Below are positions 17,024 to 26,349 of a DNA stretch of 64,000 nucleotides, piece by piece. The notes under the pieces are model-generated. The model saw only the letters and a list, made by a program, of their open reading frames with translations. It searched no databases and was not told the origin of the DNA. The position numbers and the translations under genes were made by a program. Source of the stretch: an uncultured Dorea sp. (lineage in GTDB: Bacteria > Bacillota > Clostridia > Lachnospirales > Lachnospiraceae); contig CAJUAM010000003.1 of the NCBI GenBank assembly GCA_910584615.1, forward strand, positions 62,001-126,000, in the 5' to 3' direction. How positions within the stretch are numbered: position 1 is the first letter of the stretch; each line of letters begins with the position of its first letter.

Positions 17024-18241
17024 TTATTTGGCATATAACTTTACTAATTCCATCATTACGTCTACACTTTTATCCATGCCCTCAACGGTGATATGCTCGT
17101 AAGGTCCGTGATACGCATGCCCGCCGGTTCCCAGATTCGGACAGGGAAGCCCTTTAAAGCTTAACTGGCAGCCGTCTGTACCGCCGCGGATCGGAATGAC
17201 AAGAGGAGTTACATCAGCGGATTCGCAGGCAGTCTTCGCGTTATCAATAAGGTGCATACAGCCGGCAATGATCTCGGCCATATTCTTATACTGTTCCGTG
17301 ATAGTAAGCGTAACGGTGTCTTTGCCCCACTTTTCATTCAGGTCTTTTTCGATAAGCCGGAGTGTTTTTTTGCGGGCCTCAAAGAGATTCTTATCGTGGT
17401 CGCGCACAATATAATTAAGCTGCGCGGATGCGCATTCTCCCGACATGCTTACAAGGTGATAGAATCCTTCGTACTCTTGTGTCCCGCGGGGAGTCTCGCA
17501 TCCCGGAAGCATATTATTGATTTCAATTGCGACTAAAGAAGCATTGATCATCGTATCTTTTGAGGAACCGGGATGGACATTAAAGCCTTTGATATCAAAA
17601 CATGCTTTGCATGCATTGAAGTTTTCGTACTGGATCTCGCCTTCTGTATCTCCGTCCATCGTATAGGCATAATCGGCACCGAATTCTTCTACATTAAAAT
17701 GTGAAGCGCCGGTTCCGATCTCTTCGTCTGGTGTAAATGCGACGCAGAGTTTTCCATGAGGGATATTATCATTCTGTACCCGTTCGATCATAGTAAGAAT
17801 CTCAGCAATACCAGCTTTGTCATCAGCGCCTAATATGGTAGTACCGTCGCTTGTGATCAGAGTGCGGCCCTTTAAGGAAGCAAGATGTGGAAATGTCTCA
17901 GGGCTTAAGATCAGTCCGCTTTTTCCAATCTCCATAGCTTTTCCGTCATAGTTTTCCGTCAGGACAGGTACGATATCATGGTCGCAGAAATCAGCAACGG
18001 TATCCATGTGCGCGATAAATCCAATAGCCGGTTTGTCTTCATATCCTTCTGTGGCCGGAAGATTTCCGTATAAATAACACTGATCGTCCAGATGCACGTC
18101 CTTAAGTCCTAACTCTTTCATTTCTGTCTCTAAAATTTTTGCCAGATCAAACTGGCATTGTGAGGATGGAACGGTTTCACTGTTCTCATCACTTGGAGTA
18201 CGTACAGTTACGTACTTTAAAAGTCTTTCATAAGCTTTCAT
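17024..18241 (-). CDS. pepT: Peptidase T (tripeptide aminopeptidase)
   Basis: Cytosolic dizinc M20B aminopeptidase removing the N-terminal residue of tripeptides. In the 405-residue protein the metal ligands are recognisable: H78 and D80 in IAHMDTVAD, the bridging Asp in LGADDKAG (about 140), the catalytic and metal Glu pair in PDEEIG (about 175), Asp in MDGD, and the C-terminal His in GGHAYHGPYE. The ATG at 18241 follows AAGGGGA with 8-base spacing; the 24-residue upstream extension in the frame is not used. It converges on patB. Confidence 0.95.
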   Translation of the reverse strand: MKAYERLLKYVTVRTPSDENSETVPSSQCQFDLAKILETEMKELGLKDVHLDDQCYLYGNLPATEGYEDKPAIGFIAHMDTVADFCDHDIVPVLTENYDGKAMEIGKSGLILSPETFPHLASLKGRTLITSDGTTILGADDKAGIAEILTMIERVQNDNIPHGKLCVAFTPDEEIGTGASHFNVEEFGADYAYTMDGDTEGEIQYENFNACKACFDIKGFNVHPGSSKDTMINASLVAIEINNMLPGCETPRGTQEYEGFYHLVSMSGECASAQLNYIVRDHDKNLFEARKKTLRLIEKDLNEKWGKDTVTLTITEQYKNMAEIIAGCMHLIDNAKTACESADVTPLVIPIRGGTDGCQLSFKGLPCPNLGTGGHAYHGPYEHITVEGMDKSVDVMMELVKLYAK

Positions 18242-18342
18242 GGTGTCATTCCCCTTTCTTTCTGATACTGTCTGTCCAGGTATCAGTATATTGCTTTGTA
18301 ATAAGACAATCATAACATATTTTGCCAGTTATGGCGAGTAGG

Positions 18343-18882
18343 CTAGTGCCGGTCGAAAAAAATATTTTTTCCTGATATGCTTAAAGGGATGCCAAGCCAG
18401 CGGATGTCGTCTCCGAATTCTTCCATATTTGAAGCTGCCTTTCCTGCTGACCACATGATGCGGTTGTCTACATTATCATGCGCGGCAACATTGACTGCGG
18501 AGGATACGGCGATTCCCAGATCAACGAGCAGATGCCCGCAGACACCGCCTGCTTCCTGGCATGCATCGCAGTCTGAAAACCCGCATAACCCGCAGTGCGC
18601 GATACGACGGCAGTCTGTTTTTGCGCCTATCAGTACAACGGCCTGACTGTCCCGCACATTGGCGGCATCCCGGATGTACCATGCAGCCTTTTCTTCTCCA
18701 AAAAGCTGTATGCCGATTTCCTCCATCGTGTCAGCCAGCCGGTTTTTATCCGTTTTTGTAAGAGTAAAAGCAACGATAGAATCCTGCCCCTTGGCTTTCG
18801 GAGCTGTGCGGGCAGCAGCGCACATTCTCGCCGCGGTATTAAATAAAGCTTCTTTTTCCATTTCGGTACTGTTGTAGATCAT
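18343..18882 (-). CDS. DUF2148 ferredoxin-like domain protein
   Basis: 179-residue protein of the DUF2148 family, which is common in anaerobes and annotated as a ferredoxin-domain protein. Cysteine-rich segment about 100-125 reads CGLCGFSDCDACQE followed by GGVCGHLLVDLGIA, consistent with an iron-sulfur centre. The N-terminal part AARTAPKAKGQDSI resembles nitroreductase-like starts. ATG at 18882 follows AAGGAGA with 7-base spacing. It lies downstream of its own promoter, divergent from murE, and 101 bases before pepT. No biochemical role is established that I know of. Confidence 0.83.
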   Translation of the reverse strand: MIYNSTEMEKEALFNTAARMCAAARTAPKAKGQDSIVAFTLTKTDKNRLADTMEEIGIQLFGEEKAAWYIRDAANVRDSQAVVLIGAKTDCRRIAHCGLCGFSDCDACQEAGGVCGHLLVDLGIAVSSAVNVAAHDNVDNRIMWSAGKAASNMEEFGDDIRWLGIPLSISGKNIFFDRH

Positions 18883-18932
18883 GATTTTTCTCCTTGGGAT
18901 TTGGATTATAGATTTTGTGAGCTCTTTCAATT

Positions 18933-18962
18933 AATATAAACCTTGTAGTTTAAGAATGTCAA
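18933..18962 (-). promoter_or_regulatory. SigA-type promoter of the DUF2148 gene
   Basis: On the minus strand: -35 TTGACA (18962-18957), 18-base spacer, -10 TATATT (18938-18933), about 50 bases before the ATG. Confidence 0.7.
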
Positions 18963-18968
18963 TGATTT

Positions 18969-18997
18969 GTGACTGTTCATTTTATAAGGATTATGAT
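18969..18997 (+). promoter_or_regulatory. Possible murE promoter
   Basis: -35 GTGACT (18969-18974) and -10 TATGAT (18992-18997), 17-base spacer, 95 bases before murE. The -35 is weak (4 of 6). Confidence 0.4.
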
Positions 18998-19091
18998 AGA
19001 CTAGGAGAGAAAAAGGAGAATATCTAAAGCATTGCGGTCATGGAAGAAGATAAGGACAATTCAGTGTGTAAAAATTCAGGAGGCATAATTT

Positions 19092-20561
19092 ATGAAGTTA
19101 ACTCAGTTATTAGAACATTTACAATATGAGGTGATACAGGGGAGTGACGATATTGCGGTAACGGAGCTTGTGAACGATTCACGCAAGGTATGCGAAGGCA
19201 GCGTGTTTGTATGTATCAGCGGAGCAGTATCAGACGGTCATGCTTATGTGGAAGATGTGGCTCAAAAAGGAGCGGCAGCAGTTGTTGTTGAAAAAGACGT
19301 GGAGGCGCCAGAGGATCTGACGGTCATAAAAGTTACGGATACACGGTATGCTCTGGCGCTGATGTCGGCAGCTTATTTCGGATATCCGGCGGACCGGCTT
19401 AAGGTTATCGGAATTACCGGGACGAAGGGGAAGACTACTACCACGTATATGGTAAAATCAATCCTCGAAGGCGTCGGACATAAAGTTGGACTGATCGGGA
19501 CGATCGAGGTGCTGATCGGGGATAAAAGTATTCCGGCAAATAATACAACACCGGAATCTTTTACGATTCATAAGTATTTTTCGGAAATGGTCAAAGCAGG
19601 CTGCGACAGCGTAGTGATGGAAGTGTCTTCCCAGGGACTCATGCTCCACAGAACTGCAGGGATTCCGTTTGAGATCGGTATTTTTACCAATCTGGGTGAA
19701 GATCACATCGGACCGAACGAGCATAAGGATTTTGAGGATTATAAGCGGTGTAAAGGGCTGCTTTTTAAGCAGTGTAAACTTGGCATTGCCAATGTAGACG
19801 ACAGATGGTATGAGGATGTGTTTAAAGAAGCGTCCTGCAAGGTGGAGACTTTTGGGATTTCGAAAAATGCTATGCTTCGGGCGGTGGATATACAGCATAT
19901 TTCAAAGCCGGGCTATCTGGGAGTGAGATACCATGTGTCAGGGCTTATGGACTTTGACGTGGAGATTGATATACCAGGAGATTTCAGCGTTTACAATTCT
20001 CTGACAGCTATTGCGGTCTGCAGGCATTTTGATGTGCCGGCAGATAATATTAAGGCGGCTCTTAAGGTGGCAAAGGTAAAGGGGCGTATTGAGATGGTGA
20101 AGGTGTCGGATGAATTTACTCTGATGATTGATTATGCCCACAATGCCATGGCGCTTGAAAGTCTCCTCAATACATTAAGGGACTATGATCCGGGGCGTAT
20201 CGTGTCTGTGTTTGGATGCGGCGGAAACCGGTCAAAGACCAGACGGTATGAGATGGGTGAGGTGTCAGGAAAACTGGCTGACTTTACTATTATTACTTCG
20301 GATAATCCCAGGTTTGAAGAACCTCAGGAGATCATCAATGATATTATTACCGGAATGAAGAAAACGGACGGGAAGTATATTGATATCTGCGATAGGGGGG
20401 AAGCAATCAAATATGCCATCAAGAATGGACGCCCGGGTGATGTTGTCGTAATTGCAGGTAAGGGGCATGAAACATATCAGGAAATCAAAGGTGTAAAATA
20501 TGATATGGATGACAGAAAACTGATCCGGAATGCCCTGAAGGAAATTTCAGAAGGAAGATAA
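19092..20561 (+). CDS. murE: UDP-MurNAc-L-Ala-D-Glu:meso-diaminopimelate ligase MurE
   Basis: Cytoplasmic Mur ligase adding the third residue of the peptidoglycan stem. The 489-residue protein has the N-terminal UDP-binding domain, the ATPase loop GITGTKGKTTTTY (108-120), the carbamylated-Lys region and the C-terminal domain with SDNPR (about 400), the motif of enzymes that add meso-diaminopimelate rather than lysine. AGGAGG lies before the ATG. It stands alone, outside any dcw cluster, 5 bases upstream of priA; a second murE elsewhere in this genome is possible and this copy's place in the main pathway is therefore not certain. Confidence 0.93.
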   Translation: MKLTQLLEHLQYEVIQGSDDIAVTELVNDSRKVCEGSVFVCISGAVSDGHAYVEDVAQKGAAAVVVEKDVEAPEDLTVIKVTDTRYALALMSAAYFGYPADRLKVIGITGTKGKTTTTYMVKSILEGVGHKVGLIGTIEVLIGDKSIPANNTTPESFTIHKYFSEMVKAGCDSVVMEVSSQGLMLHRTAGIPFEIGIFTNLGEDHIGPNEHKDFEDYKRCKGLLFKQCKLGIANVDDRWYEDVFKEASCKVETFGISKNAMLRAVDIQHISKPGYLGVRYHVSGLMDFDVEIDIPGDFSVYNSLTAIAVCRHFDVPADNIKAALKVAKVKGRIEMVKVSDEFTLMIDYAHNAMALESLLNTLRDYDPGRIVSVFGCGGNRSKTRRYEMGEVSGKLADFTIITSDNPRFEEPQEIINDIITGMKKTDGKYIDICDRGEAIKYAIKNGRPGDVVVIAGKGHETYQEIKGVKYDMDDRKLIRNALKEISEGR

Positions 20562-20566
20562 GATTT

Positions 20567-22801
20567 TTGCAGATGTACGCAGATATTATTGTTGATATTA
20601 CAAATGAAAAACTTGACAGGATCTTTCAGTACAGTATCCCCTCTGAGTTAAGAGGGGAACTTTCTGTGGGTACAGAAGTGATCGTGCCTTTTGGAAATGG
20701 AAACAGAGAGATATCCGGTTATGTGGTATCGTTTTCTGAAAAGACGGATTATCCTCTTGAAAAGATAAAACCGGTGTTAAAAAAGGCTGAAAAAAGTGTG
20801 GCTATTGAATCAAAGCTGGTGGCGCTTGCTGCGTGGATGAAAGAGCAGTACGGCGGGACGATGATCCAGGCATTAAAAACGGTGCTCCCTATCAAGCGGA
20901 AGGAATCTTCACAGATAAAAAGAAAAGTACGTCTTTTGCTTAGCACGAAGGAAGCAAAAGAGAAGCTGAAGTTTTATCAGGATAAGAACCAGAAAGCTCG
21001 CGTAAGGCTTCTTGCAGGACTTATAGAACAGCCGGAACAGGACTATGAGCTGGTGACAAAAAAGCTGAATGTGACTCTTGCGGTAATCCGTTCACTGAAA
21101 GAGCAAGGAGTACTTGCGCTGGAAACTCAGGAGCTTTTCAGAGGATCGGTAAAATATCAGAAGCACGAGGAAGAAAAGATATATCTTAATGAACAGCAGC
21201 AGCAGGCAGCCGGCCGTTTCTGGGATGATTACAGTAAGGGGATATACGGAACTTATCTTGTGTATGGAATCACAGGAAGCGGTAAGACAGAGGTTTATAT
21301 CGAGATGATACGAAGGGTTATAGGACAGGGGAGACAGGTGATTGTATTGATTCCGGAGATTGCCCTTACGTATCAGACAGTGCTCCGGTTTTATTCCCGG
21401 TTCGGAGATAGGGTGTCTGTCTTGAATTCCCGGATGTCTGCCGGGGAAAGATACGATCAGATGGAAAGGGTAAAACGAGGAGAGGTGGATGTGATGATCG
21501 GTCCGCGTTCTGCTCTTTTTACACCTTTTGGGAATCTTGGGCTGATTGTTGTGGACGAGGAACATGAGTCCACTTATAAAAGTGAGCAGGTTCCAAGATA
21601 TCATGCTAGAGAGACAGCTATTGCAAGGGCGAAGATGGAGCGGGCAAGCGTGGTGCTTGGTTCGGCAACTCCTTCACTGGAGGCATTTTTTAAGTGCCGG
21701 ATAAAAGACAGCGTTCTGCTCAGACTTACAAAGAGGGCAGCGGGACAGAGACTTCCTACGGTGCATACTGTGGATATGCGGGAAGAATTAAAGAGCGGGA
21801 ACCGTTCGATCATCAGTGACTGCCTGAAAGAAAAAGTGAGAGAACGTCTGAAACGAGGGCAGCAGACTATGCTTTTTATAAATCGCCGCGGATATGCGGG
21901 ATTCGTTTCTTGCAGGTCTTGCGGATATGTAGTAAAATGTCCTCATTGTGATGTATCGCTGTCGGAACATAAAGGCGGAAAAATGGTCTGCCATTACTGC
22001 GGTCATGAAGAGCAGGCCGCGGATAAATGTCCTTGCTGCGGTTCTGACTGCATCGGGGGATTTAAGGCCGGGACACAGCAGATCGAGGATATCGTAAAAC
22101 GGGAATTTACAGATGCTGTAGTGCTGCGTATGGACATGGATACTACGAAACGCAAAGACAGTCACGCAAAGATTTTGTCTGCATTTTCTAATGGAGAAGC
22201 GGATATATTAATTGGGACGCAGATGATTGTCAAAGGGCATGATTTTCCTAATGTTACATTGGTAGGGATACTGGCTGCGGATATGTCATTATATTCTAAT
22301 GATTATCGTTCCGGAGAGAGGACATTTGAGCTTCTGACTCAGGCAGCAGGACGGGCAGGACGGGGAGAAGTTTCTGGAGAAGTTGTGATCCAGACATACA
22401 GTCCTGAACATTACAGTATCCGGATGGCAGCGAAGCAGGATTATGAAGGATTTTATGAGGAGGAGATGCGTTACAGGGAGCTGATGGGATATCCGCCTGT
22501 GAGCTGCCTTCTCGCAGTGCTGATGACGGGAGCGGACGAAGAGTACCTAAGGATTGCTGCATCGTATCTCAAGGGATTCGCGGTGCGCGCGGACAAAATG
22601 AGGAGCCTTCAGATCATCGGACCTGCAAGCCCATATGTGAATAAGGTGAATGATGAATACCGCAGGATTTTATATTTAAAGTGCGGCAAAAAAGAGATTT
22701 TGATACAGATGAAAGACCTTATGGAGCAATATATTGAGATGAACAGCGGATTTCAAAGCATAAGAATACAGTTTGACCTTAACCCGATGAGGGTATTCTG
22801 A
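20567..22801 (+). CDS. priA: Primosomal protein N' (replication restart helicase PriA)
   Basis: Superfamily 2 helicase that recognises stalled forks and reloads the replisome. The 744-residue protein has the N-terminal 3'-end-binding domain (MYADIIVDI), Walker A GITGSGKTEVY (about 226-236), the DEEH box in VVDEEHEST, the zinc region with eight cysteines in CXXC pairs (about 445-490: CRSCG, CPHC, CHYC, CPCC) and helicase motif QAAGRAGRG. Start is uncertain: TTG 20567 lies 10 bases after AGGAAG, ATG 20573 gives the family N-terminus but a 16-base spacing. It follows murE by 5 bases. Confidence 0.95.
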   Translation: MQMYADIIVDITNEKLDRIFQYSIPSELRGELSVGTEVIVPFGNGNREISGYVVSFSEKTDYPLEKIKPVLKKAEKSVAIESKLVALAAWMKEQYGGTMIQALKTVLPIKRKESSQIKRKVRLLLSTKEAKEKLKFYQDKNQKARVRLLAGLIEQPEQDYELVTKKLNVTLAVIRSLKEQGVLALETQELFRGSVKYQKHEEEKIYLNEQQQQAAGRFWDDYSKGIYGTYLVYGITGSGKTEVYIEMIRRVIGQGRQVIVLIPEIALTYQTVLRFYSRFGDRVSVLNSRMSAGERYDQMERVKRGEVDVMIGPRSALFTPFGNLGLIVVDEEHESTYKSEQVPRYHARETAIARAKMERASVVLGSATPSLEAFFKCRIKDSVLLRLTKRAAGQRLPTVHTVDMREELKSGNRSIISDCLKEKVRERLKRGQQTMLFINRRGYAGFVSCRSCGYVVKCPHCDVSLSEHKGGKMVCHYCGHEEQAADKCPCCGSDCIGGFKAGTQQIEDIVKREFTDAVVLRMDMDTTKRKDSHAKILSAFSNGEADILIGTQMIVKGHDFPNVTLVGILAADMSLYSNDYRSGERTFELLTQAAGRAGRGEVSGEVVIQTYSPEHYSIRMAAKQDYEGFYEEEMRYRELMGYPPVSCLLAVLMTGADEEYLRIAASYLKGFAVRADKMRSLQIIGPASPYVNKVNDEYRRILYLKCGKKEILIQMKDLMEQYIEMNSGFQSIRIQFDLNPMRVF

Positions 22802-22803
22802 TT

Positions 22804-22832
22804 TTGACTTTTGGGCGGTTTATGTTTATAAT
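22804..22832 (+). promoter_or_regulatory. Strong SigA-type promoter of the amidohydrolase gene
   Basis: -35 TTGACT (22804-22809), 17-base spacer, -10 TATAAT (22827-22832), starting right after the priA stop. It may also feed def and fmt. Confidence 0.8.
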
Positions 22833-22889
22833 CATATAGGTATCTGGTCTGGAGTTTTTGTATTCATATACAAGTGGAGGAGGAATAAT

Positions 22890-24071
22890 GTGAAAATTCA
22901 AAAGGTGCATGTTTTTAACGGACAAGAAGTGCTGGAAGGACTGTATGATATATATATTGAGGATCATAAGATCTCAAAAATCTGTGTCCATGATCCATTG
23001 TCTGTATCTTATGGCTGTGAGGAAGAAACTTTAAATGCAAACGGACGCTGGCTTCTGCCGGGGCTTATTGACCTCCATGTACATCTGACCTGGAATGGCA
23101 AGGAAGATCCGGCAGCAGATATCGCTCATTCGACCCGTGAAGAAAATATGCTTGAGACAGTTTCAAATGCTTTAAAGTACCTGAAACATGGCATAACATC
23201 TGTCAGGGACTTAGGGAGTCCTGATGATGATGCCCTCCACGTAGGAAAGGCGGTCGAAAAGGGGAAATTTGACGGTCCAAGAATATTTGCCGCGGGAATG
23301 TCCCTGATCATGACCGGAGGGCATGATCCGTTCCATGGGCTGCCTGTAGATGGACCGTGGGAAGCACTCAAAGGTGTGCGTACTCAGGTGAAAAAAGGGG
23401 CAGGAGTTATCAAGATATCTGCTACCGGCGGTGTCTATGGCAGGGAGAGCGGCGAGAGTGTAGATGATACGGAACTGCGGCAGGAAGAGCTTGACATGAT
23501 CATAGATGAAGCACACAGGAGAAAAGTTCCTGTGACGGCGCACGCGATAGGCGAAAATGGTATCCGTGCCTGTCTGAAAGCAGGTATTGATTGTATTGAA
23601 CATGGTCATTTTATACAGCCTGATATGGCAAGACAGATGGCAGAACATGGCACGGCACTTGTACCGACACTTTATGTTTACAGGAATCTGGCGAAGAATC
23701 CGGATATTCCGGAATATGCGCGGGAAAAATCTCTGGAGGTTATTGAACAGCACTCTAAAGCTGCGAATTGTGCTTACTGCGAAGGCGTGTTGATCGGATC
23801 CGGTTCTGATGCCGGCTCTCCGAATACTCCTCATCCGTCACTTCTGGAAGAGATTTTGTCAATGGAACAAGTGGGGATATCAAGAATTGATGCATTGAGG
23901 GCTGCAACCTCAAACGCGGCAGAGATTTTAGGGATGAAGGGAAAGCTTGGAGTGGTTTCAGAAGATGCATTTGCTGATCTTTTGATAGCAGATGATGATC
24001 CGACAGAAAATCTTCAGGTTCTGAGAAAGCCCTTTGCCGTAATAGCAGATGGCAAGGTTGTATCGCTATAA
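22890..24071 (+). CDS. Metal-dependent amidohydrolase family protein (GTG start)
   Basis: 393-residue amidohydrolase-superfamily enzyme related to imidazolonepropionase and Xaa-Pro/Xaa-Arg dipeptidases. Metal-site elements are in order: LHVHLTW (about 62-68), the carboxylatable Lys in VIKISATGG (about 172), THAIG-like VTAHAIGENG (about 217), IEHGHFI (about 236) and the Asp in IGSGSDAGSP (about 305). No signal peptide. GTG follows GGAGGAGG; the nearby ATG opens onto a stop. It is inserted between priA and def, which are adjacent in many Firmicutes, and has its own strong promoter. Likely hydrolyses a peptide-like C-N bond; substrate unknown. Confidence 0.87.
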   Translation: MKIQKVHVFNGQEVLEGLYDIYIEDHKISKICVHDPLSVSYGCEEETLNANGRWLLPGLIDLHVHLTWNGKEDPAADIAHSTREENMLETVSNALKYLKHGITSVRDLGSPDDDALHVGKAVEKGKFDGPRIFAAGMSLIMTGGHDPFHGLPVDGPWEALKGVRTQVKKGAGVIKISATGGVYGRESGESVDDTELRQEELDMIIDEAHRRKVPVTAHAIGENGIRACLKAGIDCIEHGHFIQPDMARQMAEHGTALVPTLYVYRNLAKNPDIPEYAREKSLEVIEQHSKAANCAYCEGVLIGSGSDAGSPNTPHPSLLEEILSMEQVGISRIDALRAATSNAAEILGMKGKLGVVSEDAFADLLIADDDPTENLQVLRKPFAVIADGKVVSL

Positions 24072-24096
24072 TAATCAAAAATTAGGAGGAAATATC

Positions 24097-24567
24097 ATGG
24101 CGTTAAGAAAGATTCGCGAGATGGGTGATGAAGTGCTGACAAAGCAGTGTAAGGAAATCACAAAGATGAATCTGCGTACAAAGCTTTTGATCAATGACCT
24201 GCTCGATACGATGTATAAGGCGGCAGGAGTCGGTCTGGCTGCTCCGCAGGTAGGGGTTTTAAAAAGAATTGCGGTGATTGATGTAGGGGATGGCCCGATC
24301 GTGCTGATAAATCCGGAGATCATAGAGCGGGATGGAGAGCAGACCGGTGAGGAAGGTTGTCTGAGTGTACCAGGAAAATATGCTATTGTGACCAGGCCCA
24401 ATCATGTGAAGGTAAAGACTTTGACGGAAAATATGGAGGAGACTGTCGTAGAAGGCGAAGGACTTCTTGCGAGAGCGCTCTGCCATGAGATTGAACATTT
24501 AGACGGGAAACTTTATATAAGGCTTGCAGAAGACGGGATCCATGATGTGGAGGATGAAAAGGAGTAG
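24097..24567 (+). CDS. def: Peptide deformylase
   Basis: Removes the formyl group from nascent N-termini at the ribosome. All three motifs are present in 156 residues: GVGLAAPQVG (44-53), EEGCLS (85-90, metal Cys C88) and HEIEH (130-134). ATG at 24097 has TAGGAGGA upstream; the longer open frame overlapping the amidohydrolase is not used. It is 3 bases from fmt, giving the usual formylation/deformylation pair. Confidence 0.97.
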   Translation: MALRKIREMGDEVLTKQCKEITKMNLRTKLLINDLLDTMYKAAGVGLAAPQVGVLKRIAVIDVGDGPIVLINPEIIERDGEQTGEEGCLSVPGKYAIVTRPNHVKVKTLTENMEETVVEGEGLLARALCHEIEHLDGKLYIRLAEDGIHDVEDEKE

Positions 24568-24570
24568 CGT

Positions 24571-25536
24571 ATGAGAGTGATATTTATGGGAACTCCTGAC
24601 TTTTCGGTGGGGACATTAAATGCGCTGGTTGAGGCGGGGCACGAGGTGGTACTTGCGGTTACACAGCCAGATAAGCCGAAAGGAAGAGGAGAGAGGCTTC
24701 AGGTTACCCCGGTAAAGGAAGCGGCGGCCGTACATGGCATTCCAGTCTTTCAGCCAAAAAGGGTGAGGGAACCGCAATGCATTGAAGAATTAAAAAAATA
24801 TAAAGCGGATGTGATCGTAGTCATCGCGTTTGGACAGATCCTTCCAAAAGAAATTCTTGAGATGACTCCTTTTGGGTGCGTGAACGTGCATGCCTCTCTT
24901 CTCCCGAAATACCGCGGCGCCGCGCCGATACAGTGGGCGGTCATTAATGGAGAGAAAGTATCAGGTGTTACAACGATGCAGATGGATGAGGGGCTTGATA
25001 CCGGAGATATGCTCCTTAAGACAGAGATTGTTTTAGAGGAAAAGGAAACCGGGGAAAGTCTCCATGACAAGCTTGCTAAAGCAGGGGCAGAACTTTGTGT
25101 GGAGACACTTAAGGCTCTTGAAGAAGGGACTGTTACTCCAAAGAAGCAGAAAGAGAGTCCTACAGAATATGCAAGAATGCTCGATAAAAGTCTTGGGAAT
25201 GTCAATTGGAATGATTCGGCTGTATCCATTGAAAGATTGATACGGGGGCTGAATTCATGGCCCGGCGCTTATACAGTCTGGAACGGAAAAGTAATGAAAT
25301 TGTGGGATGCTCAGGTCTGCATGGCAAAGGAAGAGATAGAAAATAAAACAAAAGACGGGGAAAACTTTGTACCCGGCATGGTTGTTAAAGTAGAAAGTGA
25401 TGGTTTTTATATACAGACGGGAGAAGGACTGCTCAAGATCACAAAGCTTCAGCTGCCTGGGAAGAAAAGGATGGATGCGGCTGCATTCCTCAGAGGATAC
25501 AGGATCAGAGAAGGTGAGATTTTAAACAGGGCGTAA
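24571..25536 (+). CDS. fmt: Methionyl-tRNA formyltransferase
   Basis: Transfers formyl from 10-formyltetrahydrofolate to initiator Met-tRNA. The 321-residue protein starts MRVIFMGTPDFS, has the catalytic HASLLPKYRGAAPIQW (about 108-123) and the C-terminal OB-fold tRNA domain (about 205-315, LIRGLNSWPGAYT). Length is standard. Cotranscribed with def and closed by a terminator 4 bases past its stop. Confidence 0.97.
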   Translation: MRVIFMGTPDFSVGTLNALVEAGHEVVLAVTQPDKPKGRGERLQVTPVKEAAAVHGIPVFQPKRVREPQCIEELKKYKADVIVVIAFGQILPKEILEMTPFGCVNVHASLLPKYRGAAPIQWAVINGEKVSGVTTMQMDEGLDTGDMLLKTEIVLEEKETGESLHDKLAKAGAELCVETLKALEEGTVTPKKQKESPTEYARMLDKSLGNVNWNDSAVSIERLIRGLNSWPGAYTVWNGKVMKLWDAQVCMAKEEIENKTKDGENFVPGMVVKVESDGFYIQTGEGLLKITKLQLPGKKRMDAAAFLRGYRIREGEILNRA

Positions 25537-25574
25537 AAAAACTGCCGCGAAATCAACAATTTGGCGGCAGTTTA
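25535..25574. terminator. Bidirectional terminator between fmt and tetR
   Basis: Perfect 8-base stem ACTGCCGC (25541-25548)/GCGGCAGT (25564-25571) with an A run on the left for the minus-strand gene and TTT on the right. Confidence 0.8.
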
Positions 25575-25585
25575 TCCATGCCATA

Positions 25586-26185
25586 TCAGACCTTTTTGGG
25601 GGGCTTCATGAATTCACTGTAAAATTCAAAATTCTGGGCGCCGAAATACCCCAGAGAAAAGCCGCCTGCCTGTACGCACCAGTCTATAAAAATACCACGC
25701 TCTATGACAAGAACATGGTGAGCAAGCGTATCTACGGGTATATCGTCTCTGATCTCTCCCCGCTTTTGTCCCTCTGCGATGATTTTTTTGACAAGTTTAA
25801 TATAGTATCTGTCCGGACTTAAAAAATGTTCCTGCGTCTGGCAGGAGAGCTGCGATTTATACATGGCACATAAAAATTCCGGCGACACATTTCCTTCTAT
25901 AAAGTAAGATACGTACTGTCCGAGCAGACGCAGCTGCAGGAGACTGTTGAGGTTCTTATCCATAGTTGCGTAGAATTTTTCGTATTCCCGGTCAAAAAAG
26001 GAATATAATGAGTTTAAAAGTTCATCTTTTGCTTTAAAATAATAATAAAATCCGCCTTTAGATGTACCGGCGCGCTGGATTATGTCATTTACGGTTGTAC
26101 TTTCGTATCCTTTTTCATAGAACAGCTCCCATGCCGCGTCCATGATAACCTGCCTTAGATTTTCTTTTTCGGTATTTTTTCCCAC
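25586..26185 (-). CDS. TetR/AcrR family transcriptional regulator (GTG start)
   Basis: 199-residue repressor: N-terminal HTH (about 12-58, IIQRAGTSKGGFYYYFKAKDELL is the family recognition region, written here in part as TSKGGFYYYF) and an all-helical ligand domain. GTG at 26185 follows AGGA. It points away from the housekeeping operon on either side and breaks the usual fmt-protease neighbourhood; divergent from the metallopeptidase gene with a 164-base gap that holds the promoter at 26266. Target and ligand unknown; no efflux gene adjoins it, so the target may be itself or elsewhere. Confidence 0.88.
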   Translation of the reverse strand: MGKNTEKENLRQVIMDAAWELFYEKGYESTTVNDIIQRAGTSKGGFYYYFKAKDELLNSLYSFFDREYEKFYATMDKNLNSLLQLRLLGQYVSYFIEGNVSPEFLCAMYKSQLSCQTQEHFLSPDRYYIKLVKKIIAEGQKRGEIRDDIPVDTLAHHVLVIERGIFIDWCVQAGGFSLGYFGAQNFEFYSEFMKPPKKV

Positions 26186-26265
26186 TTCTTTTTTCCTGCC
26201 TTTTATTATGTTGATATGAACTATAACTAATTATATCATGAAATATATAAAAATTAAGTGAAAAT

Positions 26266-26295
26266 TTGCTATTATCTATGATTTTGCTGTATAAT
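26266..26295 (+). promoter_or_regulatory. Promoter for the protease-rsmB-...-thiN operon
   Basis: -35 TTGCTA (26266-26271), 18-base spacer, perfect -10 TATAAT (26290-26295), 55 bases before the ATG at 26350. It is likely the main promoter for the ten-gene run that follows. Confidence 0.6.
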
Positions 26296-26349
26296 AGAAA
26301 CAATATCGATTTTCATATATCAAATATTTAATGATCAGGAGGAATTTGA